Positions 43,293 to 51,899 of a stretch of 64,000 nt of DNA are shown in pieces. This DNA comes from Hoeflea ulvae (GTDB taxonomy: Bacteria > Pseudomonadota > Alphaproteobacteria > Rhizobiales > Rhizobiaceae). The notes below the pieces were generated by a model, which saw only the letters and a list, made by a program, of their open reading frames with translations, had not been told where the DNA came from and did no database searches. Both the position numbers and the translations under genes were made by a program. How positions within the stretch are numbered: the stretch's first letter is position 1; every line of letters starts with the position of its first letter. The stretch is from contig NZ_JAOVZQ010000001.1 of NCBI RefSeq assembly GCF_026619435.1, forward strand, positions 2,673,501 through 2,737,500. Reading direction: 5' to 3'.

Positions 43293-45121
43293 GGATATTG
43301 ATCCTGTCCGGCACAGCCTTGACAGTGTCTCTGGCCACAGCGCAGTCACTCTATACGCCGACAGTCTATCCATCCTCCGCCGTTTCGTATGAACCGATCG
43401 CCCCCATTGCAGCCCCGCAGTGGCAGGCCCCGGGTGGCCAGGCTCTGGCCCTGGCCGATCAGGGCAATCCTGCGGTACTGCCTGCAGGCAATGGCTGGGC
43501 AGCCGCGCCCGGCCAGCCGGCCACGGTTCCGGTCCTGCTGCCCGGCGCCCATGCGCAGCAACCGGTACAGCCCACGATCCAGCCGGTGCAAATGCAGGTC
43601 ACGGCGCTGGCCAAGGCGGGTGCGCCGGTCTTCAGTCCTGGTGTCCAGCCATCTGCCCAGGCCCTGGCGGGTGTCGAGCCGGCACAAGCCAATCCGTTTG
43701 CTGCAAGCCCGTTTGGGGACCCTGCGGGACAGGCGCCGCAGACCACCGACAACCCTTTCGTATCGGCTTCGCTGCCGCCCGAACAGGCCGCCCCTCCCAG
43801 GCCCAATGCGGCTCCCTTCCTGCTCAACCAGTCCGACCGTGCCGCCCTGCAGCAGGAGGCCGGGGAGGCAGCCGCCCATGAGGAAGTCGACATCGGGGCA
43901 TTGCGCTATTATGCCAGCAAGCGCGACCTTCCGAGAGTGGGCGCGGAAATGCGCCGGTTGAAACTCTCCCACCCCGGATGGGAGCCGCCGTCGGACCTGT
44001 TCTCGCCGCAGAACAATGTCGATGAGCAGCCGCTATGGGACCGGTTTGCCCTGGGCGATTATTCCGGCGTCCGCGCACGGATTGCCAATTACAAGAGCGT
44101 CAACCCTGAATGGAACCCGTCGGAGGAGCTGAGCTCCAAATTGCTCACTGCCGAGGCGCGGCTGAGCCTTGAGCGCGCCTTTGCATCCGGCAACGGGGCC
44201 GAGGTGATCAGCATCGCCAGCTCCCGCCCCGAGCTTCTGGTCTGCAACCAGATGCAGACATTGTGGAATGTGGGTGAAACGCTGGCGCGCATGCAGGAAT
44301 ATGCCCGCGCGTTCGAGCTGTACAAATACATTCTGACAAATTGCGACAATCCCTCCGAGCGGCTGGCGACGGTTCAGAAACTGAGCCTCGTGCTCCCTGA
44401 ACCGGGTATCAGCGCGCTGATCGCAATGGGCAGGATCCTTCCGGACGGGACATCGGAATTCGAGGATGTCAGTTTCAACCCGCTCCGGAGCGCCATGGGC
44501 AAGGTCAGTGCTGGTGATGACCTTCTGGCGCCGCCGATTTCCGAAGCCGAGTTGCGGCGGTTCGCGGCCTTTGTTCAGCGTCATCAAAAGGCCGAGGATG
44601 CCGGCCTGTTTGGCTGGTACTATTTCAGCAAGCAGCAATATGACGCGTCCCACGCATGGTTTTCCGCAGCCAGCTACATCAAGAAGGATCCGAAGCTTCT
44701 CGAAGGTGTGATCCTGTCGCTTCGCAGACTGGACAGGACCAAGGAGGCGTTCGACTTCGCCCGCAAGACCCGCGACCTGTCACCGGATCTGTCAGTCCAA
44801 TATGTGCAGATCATTGCCGAGGCCCTGACCAAGGAGGACTCCGACCTGAAGCTCAGCGACGAGGAATTCTCCGAGTATCAGGAGATCGTCTCCAAAACTG
44901 AATCCGCACTCGGCGCCCAGGCCATCGGCTGGAGCCTGGTGGCGAAAAAGGATTACCGCGACGCGCGGGAATGGTTTGGCAATTCGGTGGATTGGGAAAT
45001 CAGCAAGGGTGGCGTCATCGGGCTGGCAGTTGTTGCCTCGCGTTTGCGTCACTACAAGACGCTTGCATCGATACGCAGGAAATATGGCGACCAGTACGAC
45101 GAACTGTCGAGAATCCGCTAG
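43271..45121 (+). CDS. TPR-like exported protein of the cellulose operon
   Basis: A 616-residue protein with an N-terminal signal-like segment (VLRILILSGTALTVSLATA). A Pro/Ala/Gln-rich linker follows (about residues 25-200), then an all-helical region of degenerate tetratricopeptide-like repeats (for example MQEYARAFELYKYILTNCD and KKDYRDAREWFGNSV). It occupies the BcsC position but is half its size and shows no C-terminal beta-barrel, so it resembles the periplasmic TPR part only. It could link BcsB to another outer-membrane channel or to the peptidoglycan. The start at 43271 lies inside the bcsZ 3' end. Confidence 0.78.
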   Translation: MSNQSVLRILILSGTALTVSLATAQSLYTPTVYPSSAVSYEPIAPIAAPQWQAPGGQALALADQGNPAVLPAGNGWAAAPGQPATVPVLLPGAHAQQPVQPTIQPVQMQVTALAKAGAPVFSPGVQPSAQALAGVEPAQANPFAASPFGDPAGQAPQTTDNPFVSASLPPEQAAPPRPNAAPFLLNQSDRAALQQEAGEAAAHEEVDIGALRYYASKRDLPRVGAEMRRLKLSHPGWEPPSDLFSPQNNVDEQPLWDRFALGDYSGVRARIANYKSVNPEWNPSEELSSKLLTAEARLSLERAFASGNGAEVISIASSRPELLVCNQMQTLWNVGETLARMQEYARAFELYKYILTNCDNPSERLATVQKLSLVLPEPGISALIAMGRILPDGTSEFEDVSFNPLRSAMGKVSAGDDLLAPPISEAELRRFAAFVQRHQKAEDAGLFGWYYFSKQQYDASHAWFSAASYIKKDPKLLEGVILSLRRLDRTKEAFDFARKTRDLSPDLSVQYVQIIAEALTKEDSDLKLSDEEFSEYQEIVSKTESALGAQAIGWSLVAKKDYRDAREWFGNSVDWEISKGGVIGLAVVASRLRHYKTLASIRRKYGDQYDELSRIR

Positions 45122-45574
45122 ACCAGGCGAACTCCGCCGTCAAAACCAGTCACGGGTTGCATTCAGGCTGAGCCTGCTTGTGACCCGTGACTGTGTTGCG
45201 GACAAGCCCGGCGCGCCAGAGCGGACAGCCGGTCCTGGATCGGCTCTATGTGACGCGGGCGGGCAGGGCACCTTGTCCTGTTGTCCTAATCGCGGGAAGC
45301 GGCAACGACCTCCACGGTCCGTCACGGGTGGCTGTGAACCGGCATTGCGACCCGACCACGGAGCATGACCGGCCGGAGTGGGCTGGCAGCACATTCCCAC
45401 GCACCAGGCTTGCCTGGTCATCCTGTGGCGCAAGACGTCACGTCGCTGTCCGCGCGGAGATAGGCGCTGCCGGGTGCTTTTGCTGCAGAAAAACCCAAAC
45501 TAGCATGAACGCGCTCTGGGATGCCGAGTTTCAAATCCGAAAGGTCGCTGAGGCGACAAGTCTCTGGCTTTTGG
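45122..45574. other. 453-bp gap between the cellulose operon and tRNA-Lys
   Basis: The gap contains a nested hairpin at 45147-45193, then GC-rich DNA with no gene I can support. A frame running into the tRNA gene is not coding. Confidence 0.6.
45147..45193 (+). terminator. nested hairpin after the cellulose operon
   Basis: An 11-bp perfect outer stem (CAGTCACGGGT with ACCCGTGACTG) encloses a smaller hairpin, CAGGCT-G-AGCCTG. It starts 26 bp after the last stop codon. There is no U-run, so it is probably an RNA end-protecting structure or Rho-related rather than a classic intrinsic terminator. Confidence 0.45.
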
Positions 45575-45650
45575 TGGTGAGCGCGCGGGGGTTCGAACCC
45601 CGGACCTACTGATTAAAAGTCAGTTGCTCTACCAGCTGAGCTACGCGCTC
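45575..45650 (-). tRNA. tRNA-Lys (anticodon UUU)
   Basis: A 76-nt cloverleaf on the minus strand. The acceptor stem GAGCGCG pairs with CGCGCTC, the D-arm is GCTCAGCTGGTAGAGC, the anticodon loop CTTTTAA (anticodon UUU) sits on an ACTGA/TCAGT stem, the T-arm is CGGGGTTCGAACCCCCG, and the discriminator A with CCA is encoded in the DNA. It decodes AAA/AAG lysine codons. It is not flanked by an integrase, so there is no sign of use as an attachment site. Confidence 0.97.
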
Positions 45651-45972
45651 CCATGCCTTGATCGACGCATTTGCGTGACAGGGCCGAGTGGCGCGGAACA
45701 TAGGGAGGCATCTGCCCATGGTCAACCGCAAAACCATCGGGATCCTTCGGTTTTTTCCGCGCACTTTGCGGTTGCAGAAAAACCGCTGTGCAAGCCTCTT
45801 CCGGAGAGCGTGAGGCGCCAGCCTGCGACTAATGCCGGCCGGTCGGATCACGTTTTGCACTCCAAATCGTGACTGGCGCTGCAGCATTCGGGCGGCTAGA
45901 CAGACAATCAAAGCCGCGGCGACCGGTTCGGGTCATGCGCATTTCTGACATCAGAGGATTCCCGGTTTCGTG
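45651..45972. other. 322-bp gap between tRNA-Lys and the CcdA gene
   Basis: It presumably holds the tRNA promoter (minus strand) and the ccdA promoter. A weak imperfect hairpin lies at 45748-45785 (CGGTTTTT with AAAAACCG). No gene was found. Confidence 0.5.
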
Positions 45973-46713
45973 ATGATTGCCGACATACCGCTTCTCACCG
46001 TCTTGCTGGCGGGCGCCCTGTCGTTCCTGTCGCCCTGCGTGCTGCCGCTGGTGCCGCCTTATCTGTGCTACATGGCGGGCGTCTCGGTGGAGGATTTCCG
46101 CGGCGGGGCGGCCAGGGCATCCGACACGCGGCGCGCGGTGTTTGTCGCCTCGCTGTTCTTCACCCTCGGCTTTGCCACGGTGTTCGTGGCCCTTGGCGCC
46201 GGCGCGTCGAGCATTGGCGGCGTGCTGCGCCAGCATATGGACCTGCTGGCCAAGCTCGGCGGTGTGGTCATCATCCTGATGGGGCTGCATTTTCTGGGCC
46301 TGTTCCGGATCGGCCTGCTGGCGCGCGAAGCCCGCTTTGCCGGCGGCGGCAAGCCTGCCACGCTGTCAGGCGCCTATCTGATGGGCCTGGCCTTCGCCTT
46401 TGGCTGGACGCCCTGCATCGGACCGGTGCTCGGCGCCGTGCTCGGCGTGGCTGCAGCGCGCGAGACTGTCAGCTCCGGCGCCATGCTGCTGGCGGCCTAT
46501 TCGCTCGGCCTGGCGGTGCCGTTTTGGATTGCCGCGCTGTTTTCCGAACGCTTCATGCGCTTCACCCAGAAATTCCGCCAGCATCTGGGCACGGTCGAAA
46601 AGCTGACCGGCGCGCTGCTGGTGCTGACCGGGATCCTGTTCCTGACCGGCGGCATGGCGACGATGGCCTATTGGCTGCTCGAAACTTTCCCGGCGCTGGG
46701 CAGCATCGGCTGA
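45973..46713 (+). CDS. ccdA: CcdA-type thiol-disulfide transporter
   Basis: A 246-residue inner-membrane protein with about six membrane segments. The two redox cysteines lie in LSPCVLPLVPPYLCY (first helix) and GWTPCIGPVLGAVL (fourth helix), each in the PCxxP context typical of CcdA/DsbD membrane domains. It carries electrons from cytoplasmic thioredoxin to periplasmic partners, above all in cytochrome c maturation. ATG 45973 was chosen over the GTG just upstream. It is a single gene convergent with the EamA transporter. Confidence 0.92.
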   Translation: MIADIPLLTVLLAGALSFLSPCVLPLVPPYLCYMAGVSVEDFRGGAARASDTRRAVFVASLFFTLGFATVFVALGAGASSIGGVLRQHMDLLAKLGGVVIILMGLHFLGLFRIGLLAREARFAGGGKPATLSGAYLMGLAFAFGWTPCIGPVLGAVLGVAAARETVSSGAMLLAAYSLGLAVPFWIAALFSERFMRFTQKFRQHLGTVEKLTGALLVLTGILFLTGGMATMAYWLLETFPALGSIG

Positions 46714-46726
46714 TCCCCCGGGGTGG

Positions 46727-47650
46727 TCAGCGCCGACGTCTGGCTGCCAGCAACAGGCCTGCGAGAACGGTGACGATGCCGATGGCGTGGTGCCGTTCGA
46801 ATGGCTCGCCGAGCACCAGCACAGCCAGGCCGACGCCATAGGGCGGCAGCAGATACATGAACACGCTGGCTGTCGAGGCGCCAAGCCGGGCCACGCCATA
46901 CTGGAAACCCGAAAACGCCAGCAGCGATGAAAACAGCACGATGCCGGCAATGCCGCCCCAGGCCGACCAGCTTTGCGGCATCAGACCACCCGATAGAAAT
47001 TCCCACAGCGCAAAGGGCGCCAGCAGTATGGCGCCGGCAAGCGTGACCACCGCAAACAGCGCAGGCCCTGGAATGGCGGCGGTGCGCGGGCCCTTGAGCA
47101 GAACCGAATAACCGGCCCAGGACAGGGCGGCAAAGATGAAGATGAGGTCCCCGCGATTGAACGCGGAATGGATGATGGTGCCCAGATCACCCTTGAGCAC
47201 GATAATGGCGACGCCGAGAAAGCCGAGCACAATGCCGGCGATCTCGCGCCAGCTCGTCGGACGGCCGAAAAACAGTCTTTCGAGAATGATCACGATCAGC
47301 GGCGAGGTGGTGTAGATCAGCGTGCCGTTGGTGGCGGTGGTGAACTGCAGCGCGTAATAGACACCGGCGCCGCAGATCCACATGCCCAGAAATCCCAGCA
47401 CCAGCCAGTGCACCGGCGAGGTGGTGACATAGCTGCGCACCTTGGGGCGCGCCATCCATAAAAACGGAAACAGCACCAGCGCGGCCGCCGTCCAGCGCAG
47501 GAAGGCAAGTGTGAACGGCGCCACTTCGGAAATGGTGTATCGCCCGAAAATCAGGTTCGAGGCAAAGAACAACGGTGTCAGCAGCATCACCGTGATTGGC
47601 ACGAAGCGAGCCAATCCGGTCTGGCTGGGGGATGAAGTGTCTGGGGTCAC
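46727..47650 (-). CDS. EamA/DMT-family transporter
   Basis: A 307-residue integral membrane protein with ten predicted segments in two repeats of five. It has the family pattern FLRWTAAALVLFPFLW in the first repeat and FSSLLAFSGFQYGVARLG in the second. It ends with a short basic tail (LLLAARRRR). DMT transporters usually export amino acids, nucleosides or other metabolites; the substrate cannot be told from sequence. It is divergent from glmU across about 100 bp. Confidence 0.88.
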   Translation of the reverse strand: MTPDTSSPSQTGLARFVPITVMLLTPLFFASNLIFGRYTISEVAPFTLAFLRWTAAALVLFPFLWMARPKVRSYVTTSPVHWLVLGFLGMWICGAGVYYALQFTTATNGTLIYTTSPLIVIILERLFFGRPTSWREIAGIVLGFLGVAIIVLKGDLGTIIHSAFNRGDLIFIFAALSWAGYSVLLKGPRTAAIPGPALFAVVTLAGAILLAPFALWEFLSGGLMPQSWSAWGGIAGIVLFSSLLAFSGFQYGVARLGASTASVFMYLLPPYGVGLAVLVLGEPFERHHAIGIVTVLAGLLLAARRRR

Positions 47651-47756
47651 GGGGCTTCCAAATCATGGCCGGATGTGCATCAAAGGGCCATAGGCCGGAT
47701 CAGGTGCTATAGGGTCCGGCAACGGTAAACAAGCGATTCGACAAAGAGGTGATGGA

Positions 47757-49127
47757 ATGGCGCGAACATGTCTGGCAGTCGTGCTTGCAGCGGGTGATGC
47801 AACACGGATGAAATCCTCCAAATCCAAAGTGTTGCACACGGTCGGAAACCTTCCGCTGATCGCGCACGTGACCCGGGCGGCCGCTGCGGCCGGCGTGGGC
47901 AAGGTTGCGCTGGTGGTCGGCCGCGATGCCGAGCTTGTCACCGACGCTGCCGGGGCCGGGCTTGATGTTCCGGTCACCCCTGTGGAGCAGACCGAGCGTA
48001 AGGGCACGGGCCATGCGGTGCTGATGGCGCGGGACGTGATCAGCGAAGGCTTTGACGACGTCGTGGTGCTGTATGGCGACGCGCCGCTGATCAGCCCCGA
48101 CAGCCTCACGGCCGCGATTGATCAACGCGCACAGGGCGCCGACGTGGTGGTGCTGGGCTTTCGCGCCGCCGATCCCACCGGCTATGGCCGGTTGATCGAA
48201 AAAGACGGCGAGCTTGTCGCCATCCGCGAGCACAAGGAAGCCAGCGAAGATGAACGCGCCATCGATTTCTGCAATGGCGGCGTGATCACCTTTTCGGGGC
48301 CCGAAGCCGTGAGCCTGCTCGAAGCCATCGGCAATGCCAACGCCAAGGGCGAATATTACCTCACCGACATTGTCGAGATTGCCCGCGTCCGTGGCCTCAA
48401 ATGCGTGGCCATCGAGGCGCCGGAAGAAGACATGATGGGCTGCAACACCCGCGCCGAACTGGCCGAGATCGAGCAGGTCTGGCAGGCGCGCGCCCGCCAC
48501 GCCGCCATGCTGTCGGGCGTGAGCATGATCGATCCGGCGAGCGTGTTTTTGTCCTTCGACACGCAACTGGGCAATGACGTGCTGATCGAGCCCAATGTCT
48601 GGTTCGGGCCCGGCGTCCGCGTCGGCGCCGGTGCCGTCATCCACGCCTTCTGCCACCTCGAAGGCGCTGATGTCGGACCATCGGCGGTGATCGGACCCTT
48701 TGCGCGGCTGCGTCCGGGCACCGAACTTGGCGAAAAGGCCAAGGTCGGAAATTTCTGCGAAACCAAGAAGGCAAAAATCGGCGACGGCGCCAAGGTCAAT
48801 CACCTAAGCTATGTCGGTGACGCCGTGATCGGCAAGGCCGCCAATATCGGCGCGGGCACCATCACCTGCAATTATGACGGCCAGAACAAGCATCTGACCG
48901 AAATCGGGGCAGGGGCCTTCATCGGGTCGAATTCCTCCCTGGTGGCGCCGGTCCGGATCGGCGACGGCGCCTTTGTCGGATCGGGCAGCGTTGTCACCAT
49001 GGATGTTCCTGACGACGCGCTGGCGATTGCTCGTGCGCGGCAGGAGACCAAGCCGGGCCGGGCTGCACGGCTGAGGGAGAAGATCGCCGCCATCAAGGCG
49101 CTAAAATCGGCGTCGCGTCATCAATAG
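47757..49127 (+). CDS. glmU: bifunctional UDP-GlcNAc pyrophosphorylase / GlcN-1-P acetyltransferase
   Basis: A 456-residue cytoplasmic enzyme. The N-terminal nucleotidyltransferase opens with [20 protein letters not shown], where the usual GxGTRM has Ala for the second Gly, a variant also familiar in rhizobial Glm[10 protein letters not shown] and [10 protein letters not shown] follow. The C-terminal left-handed beta-helix has hexapeptide turns such as [16 protein letters not shown] with the acetyltransfer residues. It makes UDP-GlcNAc for peptidoglycan and LPS from the product of the next gene's pathway (glmS). The start follows a GAGGTGATGG context. Confidence 0.97.
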   Translation: MARTCLAVVLAAGDATRMKSSKSKVLHTVGNLPLIAHVTRAAAAAGVGKVALVVGRDAELVTDAAGAGLDVPVTPVEQTERKGTGHAVLMARDVISEGFDDVVVLYGDAPLISPDSLTAAIDQRAQGADVVVLGFRAADPTGYGRLIEKDGELVAIREHKEASEDERAIDFCNGGVITFSGPEAVSLLEAIGNANAKGEYYLTDIVEIARVRGLKCVAIEAPEEDMMGCNTRAELAEIEQVWQARARHAAMLSGVSMIDPASVFLSFDTQLGNDVLIEPNVWFGPGVRVGAGAVIHAFCHLEGADVGPSAVIGPFARLRPGTELGEKAKVGNFCETKKAKIGDGAKVNHLSYVGDAVIGKAANIGAGTITCNYDGQNKHLTEIGAGAFIGSNSSLVAPVRIGDGAFVGSGSVVTMDVPDDALAIARARQETKPGRAARLREKIAAIKALKSASRHQ

Positions 49128-49247
49128 GGCGGAACAGGCCGGTTACGCGGTGTCACCAAAATTGAGCGGGCCTGCAGCAACAGGGCACTGGCCTAACCAG
49201 GCGTTGCTGCGTATGAGCTTTGCCAACACTTTAAGCAGGAGAAGTCC

Positions 49248-51077
49248 ATGTGCGGCATAGTCGGGATTGTTGGCAGACAGCGTCAGGTGGCGCCACTGCT
49301 TGTGGACGCGCTCAAGCGGCTCGAATATCGCGGCTATGATTCCGCCGGTGTTGCCACCATTCATGACGGTCATCTCGAACGCCGCCGCGCCGAGGGCAAG
49401 CTCGCCAATCTCGACCGCAGGCTCGGCGAGGAGCCGCTGGCCGGGCTGATCGGCATCGGCCACACCCGCTGGGCAACCCATGGCGCACCGACGGAAAGCA
49501 ATGCGCATCCGCATTTCTGCGAAGGCGTCGCCGTGGTCCACAATGGCATCATCGAGAATTTTGCGCCCTTGCGCAGCGAACTGCTTGCAAACGGCGCGGA
49601 ATTTCACAGCCAGACCGACACCGAGGTGGTGGCGCAATTGCTCTCGTCCTACCGCAGGCAGGGCATGACACCGCGCGACGCCATGCAGAAGGCCTTGTCG
49701 CTGCTCGAGGGCGCCTATGCGCTGGCGGTACTGTTTGAGGATCATCCTGACATGATTCTGGGCGCCCGCTCCGGACCGCCACTGGCCGTGGGACACGGGT
49801 CGGACGAGATGTTCCTCGGCTCCGACGCAATCGCGCTGGCGCCGTTCACCGACGAGATCACCTATCTCAATGATGGCGACTGGGTGGTGATCACCCATGA
49901 CGATCTCGAAATCTATGACGTATCCGGAGAGCGCGTCGAGCGCCCGAGCCAGATCTCGCGCGGCACCGCCTATGTGGTCGACAAGGGCAATCACCGGCAT
50001 TTCATGGAGAAGGAAATCTATGAGCAGCCGGAAGTGGTCTCGCATACGCTGAGCCACTACATCGATTTCGCCGAAGGCCGGGTCAAGCTGGATGCCGCCC
50101 AGATCGATTTCGCCAATCTCGACCGCCTGGCCATGTCGGCCTGCGGCACCGCCTTTTACGCCGGGCTGGTCGGCAAATACTGGTTCGAGCGCTATGCGCG
50201 TCTGCCGGTGGAAATCGATGTCGCCTCGGAATTCCGTTACCGGGAAATGCCGCTGCCGGGCAAAATGGCTGCCCTTTTCATCACCCAGTCGGGCGAAACC
50301 GCCGACACGCTTGCGTCCTTGCGCTATTGCAAGGACAACGCGCTGACCATCGGCGCGATCGTCAATGTGCGTGAATCGACGATCGCGCGCGAATCCGATG
50401 CGGTTTTCCCGACGCTGGCCGGTCCCGAAATCGGCGTGGCCTCGACCAAGGCGTTTACCTGCCAGCTGTCGGTGCTGGCAGCGCTGGCAATGATCGCCGG
50501 ACGGGCGCGCGGCACGCTGACACTGGAAGACGAGACCGGGATGGTGCAGGCGCTGGTCGAGGCGCCACGGCTGTTCAACGATGTGCTCAAATCGGTCCAG
50601 CCGCAGATCGAGACGCTGTCGCGCGAGCTGTCGCGGTTCAAGGATGTGCTTTATCTCGGACGCGGCACCAGCTTTCCGCTGGCGCTCGAAGGCGCGCTCA
50701 AGCTCAAGGAAATTTCCTATATCCACGCCGAAGGCTATGCCGCGGGTGAGCTCAAGCATGGTCCGATTGCGCTGATTGACGAGAACATGCCGGTGATCGT
50801 GATCGCGCCGCATGACCGGCATTTCGAAAAGACCGTCTCCAACATGCAGGAAGTGGCCGCCCGCGGCGGTCAGATCATCCTGATCACCGACGAAAAGGGT
50901 GCGGCGGCGACCACGCTCGAGACGATGTCCACCATTGTCCTGCCTGTGGTCGACGATATTGTCGCGCCGCTGCTCTATGCGCTGCCGGTGCAGCTGATTG
51001 CCTATCACACAGCCGTTTTCATGGGCACCGATGTCGATCAGCCGCGCAATCTGGCCAAATCCGTCACGGTTGAATAG
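49248..51077 (+). CDS. glmS: glutamine-fructose-6-phosphate aminotransferase
   Basis: A 609-residue enzyme whose N-terminal Cys (MCGIVGIVGRQRQV, Cys2) is the glutaminase nucleophile. It shows GHTRWATHGAPTESNAHPH in the glutaminase domain and two SIS sugar-isomerase domains (MSACGTAFYAGLVGKYW, TQSGETADTLASLRYCKDN and the C-terminal DQPRNLAKSVTVE). It commits fructose-6-P to hexosamine synthesis. It lies 120 bp after glmU and is probably co-expressed. No glmS ribozyme-like leader is seen, as expected outside Firmicutes. Confidence 0.98.
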   Translation: MCGIVGIVGRQRQVAPLLVDALKRLEYRGYDSAGVATIHDGHLERRRAEGKLANLDRRLGEEPLAGLIGIGHTRWATHGAPTESNAHPHFCEGVAVVHNGIIENFAPLRSELLANGAEFHSQTDTEVVAQLLSSYRRQGMTPRDAMQKALSLLEGAYALAVLFEDHPDMILGARSGPPLAVGHGSDEMFLGSDAIALAPFTDEITYLNDGDWVVITHDDLEIYDVSGERVERPSQISRGTAYVVDKGNHRHFMEKEIYEQPEVVSHTLSHYIDFAEGRVKLDAAQIDFANLDRLAMSACGTAFYAGLVGKYWFERYARLPVEIDVASEFRYREMPLPGKMAALFITQSGETADTLASLRYCKDNALTIGAIVNVRESTIARESDAVFPTLAGPEIGVASTKAFTCQLSVLAALAMIAGRARGTLTLEDETGMVQALVEAPRLFNDVLKSVQPQIETLSRELSRFKDVLYLGRGTSFPLALEGALKLKEISYIHAEGYAAGELKHGPIALIDENMPVIVIAPHDRHFEKTVSNMQEVAARGGQIILITDEKGAAATTLETMSTIVLPVVDDIVAPLLYALPVQLIAYHTAVFMGTDVDQPRNLAKSVTVE

Positions 51078-51195
51078 GGCGCTTGCAGCCCCGAAACGGC
51101 TATCGTGCACAAGGCGCTTGTTTTGCCGGGTGGACGATATCTATATAGGGGTGCAGTGCAACACCGTGCGTGATCAGCCAGAGGCAAGATGAACG

Positions 51196-51861
51196 ATGAC
51201 TGAGAAGCAAAAACGGCCAGCCGCGCGATTGCGGCTGCGAAACTATTTTCTGACCGGCCTGATCATCGTGGCGCCGATCGCCATTACCGCCTATCTCACC
51301 TGGTCGTTCATCCTCTGGGTCGATGGCTGGGTCAAACCCTATATTCCGCAGGCCTATAATCCTGATCACTATCTGCCCTTCGCGGTGCCGGGCTTCGGCT
51401 TGCTGACGGCCCTGTTCGTGATCACCATGATCGGCTTCCTGACTGCCAACCTGGTCGGACGCACCATCGTCTCCTTCGGGGAGTCGCTGCTCGACCGGAT
51501 GCCGCTGGTGCGCAGCCTCTACAAGGGGTTGAAGCAGATTTTCCAGACGGTGCTGGCCGAACAGAGCAGCTCGTTCAAGCAGGCCGGCCTGATCCAGTAT
51601 CCGCGGCTGGGACTGTGGTCGATTGTCTTTATTGCCACCGACACCAAGGGCGAAGTCGATCATCGTCTTCCCGGTGAGGATTCGATATCGGTGTTCCTGC
51701 CGACAACGCCCAATCCGACCTCGGGATTTTTGCTGTTCGTGCCGCGCAAGGACATCATCATTCTCGACATGAGCGTCGAGGAAGCTGCCAAGATGGTCAT
51801 TTCTGCCGGACTGGTGTCACCGAATTTTCCGAAAACACTGCCGGTCAAGTCCAAAGGCTGA
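51196..51861 (+). CDS. DUF502 family membrane protein
   Basis: A 221-residue protein with two membrane helices (about residues 18-42, LTGLIIVAPIAITAYLTWSF, and about 67-90). These are followed by RMPLVRSLYKGLKQIFQTVL and VFLPTTPNPTSGFLLFVP, the conserved core of DUF502. The family is widespread in alphaproteobacteria next to recG, glmS and mfd, and its function is not known. The start lies on an ATG 13 bp after a run of purines. It converges with recG 38 bp away. Confidence 0.88.
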   Translation: MTEKQKRPAARLRLRNYFLTGLIIVAPIAITAYLTWSFILWVDGWVKPYIPQAYNPDHYLPFAVPGFGLLTALFVITMIGFLTANLVGRTIVSFGESLLDRMPLVRSLYKGLKQIFQTVLAEQSSSFKQAGLIQYPRLGLWSIVFIATDTKGEVDHRLPGEDSISVFLPTTPNPTSGFLLFVPRKDIIILDMSVEEAAKMVISAGLVSPNFPKTLPVKSKG

Positions 51862-51899
51862 AACGGCCCTCCGGGCCCTGGCCTCAGCATGGGACGGCC

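Noticed and set aside
45187..45612. 141-codon frame before tRNA-Lys
   Set aside because: It runs through the tRNA gene and has no recognisable domain.
45575..45650. tRNA-Lys as an integration site
   Set aside because: No integrase, no direct repeat of the tRNA 3' end and no foreign-looking block was seen next to it.
49128..49247. glmS ribozyme-like riboswitch
   Set aside because: The gap before glmS is only 120 bp and lacks the expected conserved core; such elements are not expected in alphaproteobacteria.
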